From: Cyanophora paradoxa
Taxonomy: Eukaryota; Glaucocystophyceae; Cyanophorales; Cyanophoraceae
Direction: 5' to 3'
Assembly: GCA_004431415.1 (NCBI GenBank)
Contig: QPMI01000089.1
Coordinates: 1 to 64,000, forward strand
Length of the DNA stretch: 64,000 nt
Shown here piece by piece: positions 27,671 through 37,783 of this stretch. The translations under genes were made by a program, and so were the position numbers. The notes below the pieces were generated by a model, which saw nothing but the letters and a program-made list of their open reading frames with translations, made no database searches and was not told the DNA's origin. Position 1 is the first letter of the stretch. Each line of letters opens with the position of its first letter.

Positions 27671-28629
27671 TATGAATAGGTCTCTACAATATTGGCTGAC
27701 CGAAAACTTTTTGCGATTTAATCGCGCACAATCTCTGATTGCTAGTATGAGTGCGAGAAACCTTTAAGCCATGCAACTAACTGCAAGACTTGTCTCCGGC
27801 TAGCAATCAGCGCACTATCAGCGCACTATCAGCGCCAATCTTTTGTGTGTCACGTATCTCGCCACGTCACAGCGTCACGTCACGGCGTCCGCAAAGTTTT
27901 CTCGCCAACTTGACCCTCCGAATTAAAACAATTAAAACAATTAAAACAAAAGAAAAGCTCCAAAGGCAGAAACTTCTGAGCCTGCAGTCTGACGGATCTA
28001 ACCGGTACCTGTTTCGTCGACTGACCGCTGAGCTTGCAAAATAATTAAATTGGGCTTGCGACTTTTCTATTTCCAAAGTTCAACAATTGCAGGCTTTTTC
28101 AGAGTTCAAGCTTGTCCACAACCCCGGTCGTGCACCTCCAGGCTCTCACCGCGCAGCCTCGCTAGCTTGCAGCGGTTATAGCTAGCTGATGATGTACGAA
28201 TCGCTTTCCCGGTCCGTCCGTAAGCGCAGGGCGCATCGATGTGATGAAAGCGTCGTTTGGACGTGAGCTTGTCCACAAACCCGGTCCTGTTAATTTCGCA
28301 ACTAATTGTGCTTTTCATCAATTTTCAGAGAGTCAGAGCTCACTCGGCTGATAAAGTCATAGCTCTGGGTCTAGCGGTCCTAGCCGGAGCGCTCTAGCTC
28401 CGAACCGACTAGGCGACTGCATCCAACCGGTCAACCGTCCAACCGGCCAGCGTTAAGTTTAAACTTGAAACTTGTGATCTTTTGTGTGACACGTATCTCG
28501 CCGTTTTCTCGCCACGTCACAGCGTCACGTCACGGCGTCCGCAAAGTTTTCTTAGGAACTTGACCCTCCGAATTAAAACAATTAAAACAATTAAAACAAA
28601 AGAAAGGTAAAGTCATCGACACATCTCCA
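27671..28629. other. Element 1 right subterminal non-coding region
   Basis: There is no convincing gene in about 960 bp. It holds a direct repeat of about 110 bp: 27843-27956 and 28483-28605 share CACGTCACAGCGTCACGTCA, GGCGTCCGCAAAGTTTTCT and a triple AATTAAAAC run followed by AAAAGAAA. A shorter pair, GCTTGTCCACAA.CCCGGTC, lies at about 28110-28130 and 28267-28287. It may carry the upstream control region of the polymerase gene and a replication-related structure. Confidence 0.6.
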
Positions 28630-29056
28630 GAGGCCGCAGCAGACCGCTCTGGGGGCCCGTCCTTACGTGCGGCTATAGCTTAACGCTTTTTCCTCGTTTA
28701 GCTTCTCTGTACACATCAATTACATCTAGCTAGAGCTTAACACGTTTCCTCGTTTAGCTTCTCTGTACTCATTAATATCGCCTAGCCTATTCTGCCACGT
28801 TGTTCTACAGACCGCGCTCAAGGGGGCAGCGCTCCTCTTCGTCTATTCTAGTTGTCAGCTCTGCCCTGAATAGTCGTTAGATATTTCTTTGTTAAGACTC
28901 CGACCCGAGTCTGGTAGACCTGGGAATTTGAGTCTCGTAGACGTACAAGGTGAATTAACTGAAGAGGGGCTGGAGGTATACACTGGAAACGCATGGAATC
29001 GGGGGCAATGGAGCGAAGCGGAATTGCCCGGGTGTGAGGTCCATGCGTATACAACA
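28630..29056 (-). repeat. Element 1 right terminal inverted repeat, 427 bp
   Basis: The reverse complement of 6534-6960; it ends GCGTATACAACA. It is directly followed by the AACAAT target duplication. Confidence 0.92.
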
Positions 29057-29062
29057 AACAAT
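29057..29062. repeat. Target site duplication AACAAT (right)
   Basis: Matches 6528-6533. Beyond it the host repeat continues in register. Confidence 0.9.
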
Positions 29063-29450
29063 AGTATACACATTTGAGATGTAGACAAATCCTTCCGCGC
29101 GCTTTGCAGATGCGCCGGGCCGCGAGGACCCAGCCGACCCCGAAAATTCGATCCTTGACGAACCTGCCCATCTTTCCGCGCGCCCTCGCATCCTCACGCA
29201 TGCCCATCCCTACAGAATTCATTTGAGAGCTTTTCCAAGCTTTGCGCAAGCACTGTGGGGGCGAAAGAGCACAAGAACCCAGCCGACGCCAAAATTTCGA
29301 TCCTGCACTGGCCTGCACATATTTCCGTGCGCCCTCGCCTCTGCAGCCCTCCACATTGATATTATATGCATTCGAGGTACTTTGCAAGAGATTCGTAAGC
29401 TCTCCAAATGCGCCTGGCCACAGGAACCTCGCTCCTCCCCTTAATGATGA
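29057..29450 (+). repeat. Host dispersed repeat, right half after element 1
   Basis: It continues the unit broken at 6533: CATTTGAGATGTAGACAAA, then two AAAATTCGATCCTT/AAATTTCGATCCTG modules, ending with GCGCCTGGCC...CCTCGC as in the other copies. Confidence 0.88.
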
Positions 29451-29650
29451 CGAGCTCGAGCTCGAGGTGAGATCTAGGGGGGAAAGGTATATATATGTAT
29501 ATTTCCCTCTAGATCTCACCTCGATCTCGCAATCGATCTCCCCTCGAGCTCGAGTCTCACCTCGAGCTTGAGCTATTTGTTTTCCCCCTCTAGATCTCAC
29601 CTCGAGCTCAAGCTCCACCGACCAATATATATATATATATATGGCGGCAA
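29451..29650. repeat. Nested inverted repeats and AT run
   Basis: GAGCTCGAGGTGAGATCTAG and its inverted forms recur several times, giving hairpin potential, followed by a TA/AT run at about 29624-29643. Not a gene. Confidence 0.6.
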
Positions 29651-30553
29651 TGAATTCGAATAGGAGGCGGCGGGCCGGGGGGGCTTCGAGAAAGCCCAAC
29701 CTTTCGCACACGCAAGCTTAAGAACCCACGGCTCGGCGGTGTACATGTACATGTAGAGGCGCGGCGAAGAGCTGCAACGTTAACGGCCTGGAGCGGAAGC
29801 GCGGCGCGCAGCCGCCGCCGGGCCGGGCGCCCTGCCAGGCTGGCTCGCCGGGCGGAGCTCAGCCTCGGATCCGGAGCTCAGCGGCCTGGCGGCATGACTT
29901 GGTGGATGGTGAGGAGGCGCCAGGGACGGCGGCGCGGCTCGCCGGACGGAGCGGAGGCGCTCGGGGCAGCCGCCGGGCGCCATGGCGCGCCGGGTGGGGC
30001 GCAGCCTCGGAGCGCGGCGGCCTCGCGACGTGGCTCAACGGCTTGGCCGACGGAGCGGAGGCCCCAAGGGCGGCGGCGAGGCTCTCAGGGCGGAGGGTTG
30101 CAGCTCGCGGCCGGATGCTTGGCGGGCAGCCGCGGGCCATGGCGGAGCAGAGGATCGGAACGCTCGGGCGAGGCGGACCCGCAGGCTATAGCTAGGCACT
30201 GCGGCACAGAGGCGGCGGATCCGGAGCGGCGTGCAGCCTACGGTGCAGGGCCAGGTCTACGCCTACGTATATAATACCGAGCGCTGCCCACTTAGCCTCA
30301 TTGACGCTAAGACAGACTCTCTGAGACAGGGAGGCTGAGATAGCAGGCATGCATTGGCAGGGCTTACCACACGTGAGTGTGGGCTTGTTTCATAAACTTC
30401 AAAGATTTCTTTCAAATTTAAATCGGTCTCACCGAACTCTCCAGATGCTCGATGCGTTTCTGGCCATTCATTACTATGCTCCGGAACTCTTCAGACAATC
30501 GTTTATTTTCCACCTGTTTTTACGTCAGCGCGATTCTAGATTTTTACGTCAAT
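29651..30553. other. GC-rich intergenic DNA downstream of GBP-like gene
   Basis: A very GC-rich stretch to about 30250 with GCGGCG-type runs; open frames on both strands reflect composition. I see no supported gene. The last 250 bp are the 3' flank of the GTPase gene. Confidence 0.5.
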
Positions 30554-33440
30554 CTATACTAGCTTGCATTTGATTCTAGCTAGATTTGAAGCTTGCACCT
30601 TCATTTGTTCCAAGCTCTCTGTCAGAGTCTCCATGTCCTTCGCATTCCGCTCTTGTCTTTCTGCTTCTTTCCGTTGGCGTCTCCACCCTAGCAGGGCCGT
30701 CGTCCCCTCCTGCCGGAGCTCCTCCTCCAAATACGTTCTTGCTTTTTGCAGGCCCGGGCTGTCCTCTGCAAAGCCAGCACTGGCGAAAATTTCTCGAGCC
30801 TTAGCAAGCGCATCGTCCACAACCCGTTGAGCGTCAGCCCTCTGTTCCGTCTTCCTCCAGCTCTCGCAGTCCACGGCCAATGCCGCTCGAGCCGCCCGCA
30901 GAGCCCTGTGCACGGTTAACTGCAATGACGCTGCTGACGCCGCCGCGTTACGCCGCCGAACATCCATCTCCATTGCGACAATTAGATCATAAATGGCCGG
31001 CTTGAGTTCCGCATGGCCAACAATGGCATTAGCGGCCATCGATCGGGCTCCTGCTAAAGCTGACTCGAGCTGCCCGGCTCCCATCGGAAGCTGCAGCCGC
31101 TCAATCGCCTGACGTAGAGACCTCTCACCCTCCGTGAGCGCAGCTGTTTTTGCCGCATCGTTTTTCGCCTTCATTACTTGAGTGAGGCTCACAATCTGTA
31201 CTTGTATTCGTCAAGGTACGTTGTAGAACAAATATGCAGCAAATCAAAATGTTATTGGCGAACTTCGGCGTGAGCAGCGTGGTTGATGTCTTGCACCACT
31301 CTTTCTATTTCTGAACAACGCCCGGCCTCCTGATCACTCTTCTGTACGTATTTAGTAAACATCAAGTACAAGAAATACTGGGGTAAATATTTTAATATAA
31401 CAAGGCCTAGGGAAGATACGTACATCCGCATCAATATCTGTATTGTTGTCTTGAACGATGATGCCGACCTCTTCGGCTCGCTGAAAGAGCCCGTCTACCA
31501 AGGTCCCTACCAGCTCGTTCATCTGAATGGCGAGAATGTGGATTTAAGCTTGAGTTGTAATTCTAGTTTATGAAACAAGCACCTTTTCCAGAAGTTCTGG
31601 CTCTTTTAGAGTCTGTTGACGCAGCGCAATAACGTGCTTCCACAATTCTCCACGTGCCGCGGTAGCTTCTTTCTCGAAAAAGGAACGAATGGCCTCCATG
31701 TTCGCTGTTGTAGTCTCTTTGATCCGGGAGTCTAGCTCGCGTTGCAGCGGGATCTTCCCGGCAGCCCCGTCCAGTTCTGGCACACCGGCCGCGGCTGCTT
31801 CGTCTTCGTAGACAGCCATGCAGGTGGCAGCCAGGCGACGCAGCGTGGCAGCAAGACGCTTAGAGTTGGTAGGGAGTGCTGGGAGCTCTTTCGGTTGCCA
31901 CCCTTGCTCGAGAGCGGTGCGACAACTGCGTTGGCATGCAGCTTGATAGAGCGCCTGCATCACAGAAGGAAACTCTAGCGCCCCAGAGTCATCGATCTGC
32001 GGGGGTAAACAAATCGGAATATAAGCTCGCAGCGCTCGAGTGTTTTTGAAGAATAAAGAAAATAAAAAGACCGTGTCGACCAAAGCCGCGAAGAAATCCA
32101 TTGCGCCTGCCTCCGTACCGACGAGAGGAGCCAAGCGATGTGACAAGGGCAGTGCCAACTGAGCGGTAACTGCGTTTTAAAAAGTGGCCTGCCGCAATTA
32201 TGCTGCAAAATTATATGAATGCACCTGATGGGCGAGGTCATCCACAAGTTCGTTCACAGCAGCGATGAATTTAGGGTAGAGATTTGTAAAGGGTATGCTC
32301 TTCGTGCTGCGCCCGTAATGCATTATGATGAATACAATCAACGACGTCATCCGATTGCAAGCTTTGAGGAAACGCGGCGCACGATTCGATGATTTTTGGA
32401 TCGCATGGCGTCGGGAACGTGTGGACTTTAATCGAGGAAAATGTTTTTGTGATATCTTCTCGCGCCGCTTTGATGTTTTTCTCTTCCTCCTCGCTCATAT
32501 TCTGCCTCCCGGAAAAATTGTTGATTAGGGGCACATGCAAGCGAACTTTGAATCGAGACACACTGAGCATGGAAATTACACGCACATCCGGGTAGTCCTC
32601 GAAAAGCTCATTGAAATATTCGAGTGCTGAGGTCTGTGATGTCCAGCTCCGGAAAACAATGTGTAGATGGCCCAGCAATGGAGATCGCGCCGCGCCCGCG
32701 CGACCGGCTCCAGGACTCTTATGTTGTGGGTCAGAATGCAAGCAGTACTAGTGCAAGTGCAAGCGCACAAGGCGCACGACTGTCGCCGCTACCGCCTTCT
32801 GTTGTCGAAGGAGCGTTTTGCATGCATGCGTGAGGGATCCAATCTTTATTTCAACGAATCAATTGTAATGCAGTCGATGTAATGCAGTCGATGGCCGTGG
32901 GGACGAAGGAAACTAAAAAATGCACAAACCTCACGGAAGAAATCGTTGAGCCCGAGGCGACCTGACAGCTTAATGACAACAGCGCTTGCGACTGCAATTG
33001 AAGGTAGGATAACCTGATGGAAGGCGCGGTGACTTAGCAATATAAAGCTTCTAGAGCCACAAGCATTCATAATTTACCTTGAACGAGTACTTTGCAAAGC
33101 GGTTCCCAGTGCCCTCCGTGTCCATGAAGCGGATCCGGATCTGCAGATAGCAGAATACGTATACTATGATGATAGAGCACGTCCATTACATATATATAAT
33201 TATATAATTGCGCGCGCAGCCGCAGGCCGCCGGTTCTATATACTAGAGCTAGTAATAGCTATGAGCAGGTACCTCGGGGCAGCGGCCGTCAACAGCGATG
33301 TCCTTAAAAAGCTTATCGTCGATTTCGTGAGTTCGTAAAAGATCATGCAAAGATACTGCCGGATCGTGTGTGTCGATACCAATAGTGACGGGGACGTCGT
33401 TCTCCACATTAAAAACTCCATCGGAGCCCAGAAGGCAGTT
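30554..33440 (-). pseudogene. Host GBP-type (guanylate-binding) GTPase gene, 5'-truncated
   Basis: An intron-rich host gene. Exons on the minus strand with GT/AG borders: 33440-33273, 33140-33078, 33013-32930, about 32700-32360, about 32306-32225, 32158-32072, 31996-31583, 31522-31424, 31341-31264 and 31195-30554 (stop). The exon at 33140 reads IRIRFMDTEGTGNRF, the G3 DTEG motif of GBP/atlastin GTPases. Later come HIVFRSWTSQ, HTFPTPCDPK and ALVDT+IDDSGALEFPSV, like the start of the GBP helical domain, then a long helical C-terminus. The exon with the P-loop, which should precede 33440, is missing: the reading frame runs into AT-rich hairpin DNA at 33441. Exon 4 and 5 borders are approximate. 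Confidence 0.72.
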
Positions 33441-33441
33441 T

Positions 33442-33514
33442 ACACATATGAATATTCATATTTTAATCCCTCGGCGTTCCGCCTCAGGATTAAAATATGA
33501 ATATTCATATGTGT
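33442..33514. repeat. Inverted repeat with 28-bp arms
   Basis: The arms 33442-33469 (ACACATATGAATATTCATAT...) and 33487-33514 are perfect reverse complements around a 17-base GC-rich loop. It sits exactly at the point where the GBP-like coding sequence ends. It may be the end of an inserted element. Confidence 0.85.
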
Positions 33515-33800
33515 GATTCGATGTTATATCAATAAAATCGATTAATTTATTTGAATTTTCACAGGAACTTTCATATTTTTATATGCATTTTCAATTAATT
33601 TAATCGATGTTATATCGATAAACTCGATTAATCGATATTGTATCTTAATTAGAGTTAATCGGAATTATATCAATAACTTCGATTGATCTTAATTGAATCC
33701 TAAATGAATCTAATCGGAATTATATCAATAAATTCGATTAAATCATGTTCTTTTTCGATTAAATCAATTAAATATTTAACTTTGTTACCATAAGTGGTCT
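33515..33800. repeat. AT-rich region with four imperfect 28-bp repeats
   Basis: TCGATGTTATATCAATAAAATCGATTAA-type units begin at about 33517, 33603, 33659 and 33713. The stretch is not found at the right end of element 2. It may be an outer viral arm lost on the right, or a separate insertion. Confidence 0.6.
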
Positions 33801-34040
33801 AAGTTGACTCACTTTTCATAAACATTTTGAACTCTTAGTCTCCTTGAATTCCTTAAGATGACTCAACTTAGTCAACTTAGTCAACTTTGTTACCATAATC
33901 AATCAGGGTGGACTCACTTTTAGATCAACTCTGAAATTTCAAGCAAAATCAACTTTGATTTCAAAAGTGGATCTTCTAAGTGGACTCAAAATGTTCACTT
34001 TGTGATACATGTTAGCTCAAATCCTTACTGTTTATGGTCA

Positions 34041-34152
34041 GGGTTGACTAAGTGGGGGGAGTTGACACATTTTTTGAAATCCTTTTTAGAAAACTTTAGG
34101 TCCCAAATATTTCCTGTGAAATTTGAGTCAACTCAACCCACTTAGTCAACCC
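34041..34152. repeat. TIR hairpin 1 of element 2
   Basis: GGGTTGACTAAGTGGG (34041-34056) is perfectly complementary to CCCACTTAGTCAACCC (34137-34152). A related inverted pair recurs inside the element at 54581-54691. Confidence 0.8.
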
Positions 34153-34446
34153 TTGCATTGAATTCGTAACAAAATCCATATACTATTACTACTTTTACGA
34201 TTAATATGAGTCAACCTTGAGTCCACTTAAATATAAATATAATATAATATGGGGAATCAAGGGGAGATGCTTATAAACATATGAATTATTGAACCTATGA
34301 TACTTATATCGTCACGCAGGCCTCGTTAAGAGGATTTCGAATCTGTTTTTGGTTTTGTCAGATGATGAGTTGGTGAAGAGATACATGCGTTTTAGTGTTT
34401 TGTATGTGGTTTAATGATATGATGTCATAATGCATGGGTTTTCGTC

Positions 34447-34545
34447 AACAGTTAAATGAACAGTTAAGTGGACACCGTTTCACGATAAACGAGTAGACAC
34501 TGCCTACTCCCAACAGGTGTCCACTTAACTGTTCACTTAATTGTT
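34447..34545. repeat. TIR hairpin 2 of element 2
   Basis: Arms 34447-34476 and 34516-34545 match over 30 bp with two mismatches (AACAGTTAA.TGAACAGTTAAGTGGACACC). The loop is 39 bases. The right TIR has it too. Confidence 0.8.
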
Positions 34546-34571
34546 CGCAATTTGCTTCATTGTCTTTCAAT

Positions 34572-36281
34572 AGCTTTCCCACATATCTTGTTTTCAATTG
34601 TTGTTGCAGTACACTATTACAATAGTTGTCTCGTTAACTGTTCACTTATCTGTTCGCTGCGGAAAAAGACGATGACGGACGTGTTATGTTACGAAATGAT
34701 GTCATAATGACGATGCATATGTATATGATATATATGACACACCATCGAACTCGGGAGATCATGACGATCACGGCGATATATATATGTTATTTGTTTATGA
34801 TACATCATTATTACATCATTATGATGCATCATTCCGAAATCTCGAAAAATCGATAATCGGCATCTTCAAACGCTTGTATCTCATCACCAGATTATCAAAT
34901 CGCAACGTTCTGCATATCGCTGTGAAGCGCTTGAAAAGATCTACAAGACAATGTGTATATCATATGCATATATGTATATCAGTCATACATATATTTGGAA
35001 AAAACGATCAATGTTATTGTTAGAAAACAAAGGAATCCTTTAGAAATTCATTATAGAAACCCATCAAAACGGGAATCTATCATGTTTATGTCTCTCAGTC
35101 TTCTCAAATGTGAGGAAATTCATTGTTTTATCGATCTCATCTGCTTTCCCACATATCTTGTTTTCAATTGTTGTTGCAGTACACTATTACAATAGTTGTC
35201 TCGTTAACTGTTCACTTATCTGTTCGCTGCGGAAAAAGACGATGACGGACGTGTTATGTTACGAAATGATGTCATAATGACGATGCATATGTATATGATA
35301 TATATGACACACCATCGAACTCGGGAGATCATGACGATCACGGCGATATATATATGTTATTTGTTTATGATACATCATTATTACATCATTATGATGCATC
35401 ATTCCGAAATCTCGAAAAATCGATAATCGGCATCTTCAAACGCTTGTATCTCATCACCAGATTATCAAATCGCAACGTTCTGCATATCGCTGTGAAGCGC
35501 TTGAAAAGATCTACAAGACAATGTGTATATCATATGCATATATGTATATCAGTCATACATATATTTGGAAAAAACGATCAATGTTATTGTTAGAAAACAA
35601 AGGAATCCTTTAGAAATTCATTATAGAAACCCATCAAAACGGGAATCTATCATGTTTATGTCTCTCAGTCTTCTCAAATGTGAGGAAATTCATTGTTTTA
35701 TCGATCTCATCTGCTTTCCCACATATCTTGTTTTCAATTGTTGTTGCAGTACACTATTACAATAGTTGTCTCGTTAACTGTTCACTTATCTGTTCGCTGC
35801 GGAAAAAGACGATGACGGACGTGTTATGTTACGAAATGATGTCATAATGACGATGCATATGTATATGATATATATGACACACCATCGAACTCGGGAGATC
35901 ATGACGATCACGGCGATATATATATGTTATTTGTTTATGATACATCATTATTACATCATTATGATGCATCATTCCGAAATCTCGAAAAATCGATAATCGG
36001 CATCTTCAAACGCTTGTATCTCATCACCAGATTATCAAATCGCAACGTTCTGCATATCGCTGTGAAGCGCTTGAAAAGATCTACAAGACAATGTGTATAT
36101 CATATGCATATATGTATATCAGTCATACATATATTTGGAAAAAACGATCAATGTTATTGTTAGAAAACAAAGGAATCCTTTAGAAATTCATTATAGAAAC
36201 CCATCAAAACGGGAATCTATCATGTTTATGTCTCTCAGTCTTCTCAAATGTGAGGAAATTCATTGTTTTATCGATCTCATC
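34572..36281 (+). repeat. Tandem triplication, 3 x 570 bp
   Basis: Units at 34572-35141, 35142-35711 and 35712-36281 appear identical. Each joins the inner part of the TIR to the 3' end of the SpeD gene (about 78 bp). Only the third unit continues into the whole gene, so two truncated SpeD ends lie upstream. The repeated small frames in these units are not genes. The right TIR has one unit portion only. Confidence 0.92.
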
Positions 36282-36602
36282 TGCAACTGCTTGTGTTTTA
36301 TGCTGAGCTTCTTTACCACAACTGAATATATCAATTGCTAACATGCCTTCATTGGAATAACAATGAGCTGTGCAATGGCTTTCATCTAATAGCAGAACTA
36401 ATGCAAAACCAGGAGGTGATATTTTGCCATCAAATATCTCACAGTGTTTATGAACAATCCTAATGCCTTGTCTCAATACTGCTTGTTCAAGGGTTCCCAT
36501 AATCCAATTACCTAGGAAGCTAACATGCTCATGTCCTGTTGCAATAGCTGATTTAGCCTTATAATCAAGCATAATATGAAAGCCTCTGTATTTAGTCTCC
36601 AT
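36204..36602 (-). CDS. speD: SpeD-type S-adenosylmethionine decarboxylase, 132 aa
   Basis: The length and motifs fit the short prokaryotic-type AdoMetDC family. The cleavage motif is LLDESHCTAHCYSNEG, where the Ser after Glu becomes the pyruvoyl cofactor, followed by AIDIFSCG (the usual IDLFTCG). The N-terminus FHIMLDY corresponds to the family's first strand. The enzyme decarboxylates AdoMet to supply aminopropyl groups for spermidine; some viral homologues are suspected to act on other substrates. It lies last in the minus-strand fibre unit, against the TIR. Its 3' end is inside the third 570-bp unit. Element 1 has no copy. Confidence 0.88.
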   Translation of the reverse strand: METKYRGFHIMLDYKAKSAIATGHEHVSFLGNWIMGTLEQAVLRQGIRIVHKHCEIFDGKISPPGFALVLLLDESHCTAHCYSNEGMLAIDIFSCGKEAQHKTQAVADEIDKTMNFLTFEKTERHKHDRFPF

Positions 36603-36631
36603 TAAGAATACCTTAGAAAAATTAATTAACC

Positions 36632-36904
36632 TTAATCGAACCTAATGCAAATATCCCTATACTCTACTCTAATTGATGAAGTAGCCCTTTTCCTATAAGC
36701 CTGAGAGTGCTTTTTGTTGCATTCTCTGCAACCTGATCCCTTCACATGATTAAAGGGATAGGTAAGGATCACTTTATTACACTGCAAACATCTCACAGAT
36801 ACTTTCTCTTGAGATTTGATGTAATGTGTCTCACTGTAATCGAATTTATCTTTACCATGGACTGTCATAGCAGCATCAATAAACTTTTTTGTTTTACTAT
36901 CCAT
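36632..36904 (-). CDS. Zinc-ribbon protein of the DUF723 type, 90 aa
   Basis: The pattern KFIDAAMTVHGKDKFDYSETHYIKSQ, then VSVRCLQCNKV and GCRECNKKH, matches the small treble-clef domain common in giant viruses and phages (F...HG.KYDYS.V.Y....KV.I.C..H ... GC..C). Two CxxC pairs would bind zinc. It is often fused to nucleases, but here it stands alone. It lies between SpeD and spike A, on the same strand. It is not present in element 1. Confidence 0.75.
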   Translation of the reverse strand: MDSKTKKFIDAAMTVHGKDKFDYSETHYIKSQEKVSVRCLQCNKVILTYPFNHVKGSGCRECNKKHSQAYRKRATSSIRVEYRDICIRFD

Positions 36905-36926
36905 ACTCTATATATAAACAATATTC

Positions 36927-37760
36927 TTATGGAGCAGTATCCTGCCCAAAAATGGGGAAATATCGATTTGTGCCATAGTATTCAGCATAGGTATTCTGCT
37001 TTGCAATAAAATCGGTTCTCTCAGCATATAATACACACTTGTAGATACCAAACTTGGTGGCTCTAACCAGAAACTGATAGTCTTCCAAACCGAAATTGAC
37101 TCCATGATAAGCAATACCAAAATTATCATATGGGGTGATCACAACTGCAAAATTAGGAGTTCCACCCTCTACTTGACAAAGAGCATAAACATCTGGTGGG
37201 ATATCCACAACTACCTTGTAGTGGTCACCAATCTCAACAAGAGAGTCTACTACTGCTGTTTGTTCATTCACAACAATTGGGAATATTTTTATTATATAGG
37301 GGGCATTCATGCTGGGGACATAGGTTCGAATTCTTGTGTTGGGATCAATGGGATTGGGTTGATCATTCACAAATAAAGGCGCTCCAACAGCCCCACCAAC
37401 CCTAAGACCATCACCAATATAAGCTCCTCCCGATTTGCAGTTAATAGCTCCCGACCTAGATTCAAAAGAATAAGTAGACAGAGGATCTCCATAGCTATCT
37501 GGGTCTCCATAATGAGCAGAAAAGTTTGCATTTGTGACAAGTAGCTTAGTTGTCTTAACTATTCCATTATTTTTATCACATCTGAGTTCCTGTAATCTCA
37601 GTTTGTGGGTGGAACCAAAGGTGTTCATTGTAGGTTGGACCTCTGTGGATTGGAGACCTTCCACATCATCAAAAGTAGCATGCTGTAAAACATGGTTTGC
37701 TGGGGCAGCTAATGATAGCTGTGGTGTAATAATTCGTTCAAGTGGGGGTTGCTCAGCCAT
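36927..37760 (-). CDS. Spike/fibre protein A of element 2, 277 aa
   Basis: Full-length relative of 7337-8173, with anchor motifs QHATFDDVEGLQSTE, QELRCDKNNGIVKTT and CKSGGAYIGDGLRVGGA. The C-terminal region also aligns (GLEDYQFLVRATKFGIYKC). The frame is intact despite decay elsewhere in the element. Confidence 0.75.
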   Translation of the reverse strand: MAEQPPLERIITPQLSLAAPANHVLQHATFDDVEGLQSTEVQPTMNTFGSTHKLRLQELRCDKNNGIVKTTKLLVTNANFSAHYGDPDSYGDPLSTYSFESRSGAINCKSGGAYIGDGLRVGGAVGAPLFVNDQPNPIDPNTRIRTYVPSMNAPYIIKIFPIVVNEQTAVVDSLVEIGDHYKVVVDIPPDVYALCQVEGGTPNFAVVITPYDNFGIAYHGVNFGLEDYQFLVRATKFGIYKCVLYAERTDFIAKQNTYAEYYGTNRYFPIFGQDTAP

Positions 37761-37783
37761 TTTACATTAAAGGGATATATCTT

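Larger units (their letters stand above)
6534..29056. mobile_element. Element 1: integrated Polinton-like virus, 22,523 bp
   Basis: The element is bounded by 427-bp inverted repeats and a 6-bp target duplication. It encodes an rve integrase, a protein-primed-type DNA polymerase B, a double-jelly-roll capsid candidate, two minor capsid/penton-type proteins, a FtsK/HerA packaging ATPase, five fibre or spike proteins, a patatin lipase and two HNH-AP2 endonucleases. I found no adenovirus-type maturation protease, which fits PLVs better than classical Polintons. Only one gene is broken (17287-18239, one-base frameshift in a homopolymer), so the copy may be recent and close to functional. Confidence 0.92.
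33801..35007 (+). repeat. Element 2 left terminal inverted repeat, about 1.2 kb
   Basis: It starts AAGTTGACTCACTTTTC and matches the reverse complement of 59765-60970, differing by one base in length. Many TTGACT/AGTCAA motifs lie in the outer half. The inner half overlaps the first of three tandem 570-bp units. Confidence 0.9.

Noticed and set aside
29894-30274. GC-rich frames on both strands
   Set aside because: Compositional open frames, low complexity.
33441-33800. Left arm of element 2 as part of a longer TIR
   Set aside because: No reverse-complement match exists beyond 60970, so the TIR was set to start at 33801.
34784-36163. 79-aa frame repeated three times (and once at 59988 on the other strand)
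   Set aside because: It belongs to the TIR and its tandem copies; it has no similarity to a protein family and is driven by repeat structure.
34572-36281. A CRISPR-like array
   Set aside because: Three adjacent identical 570-bp units without spacers are a tandem duplication, not a CRISPR array.
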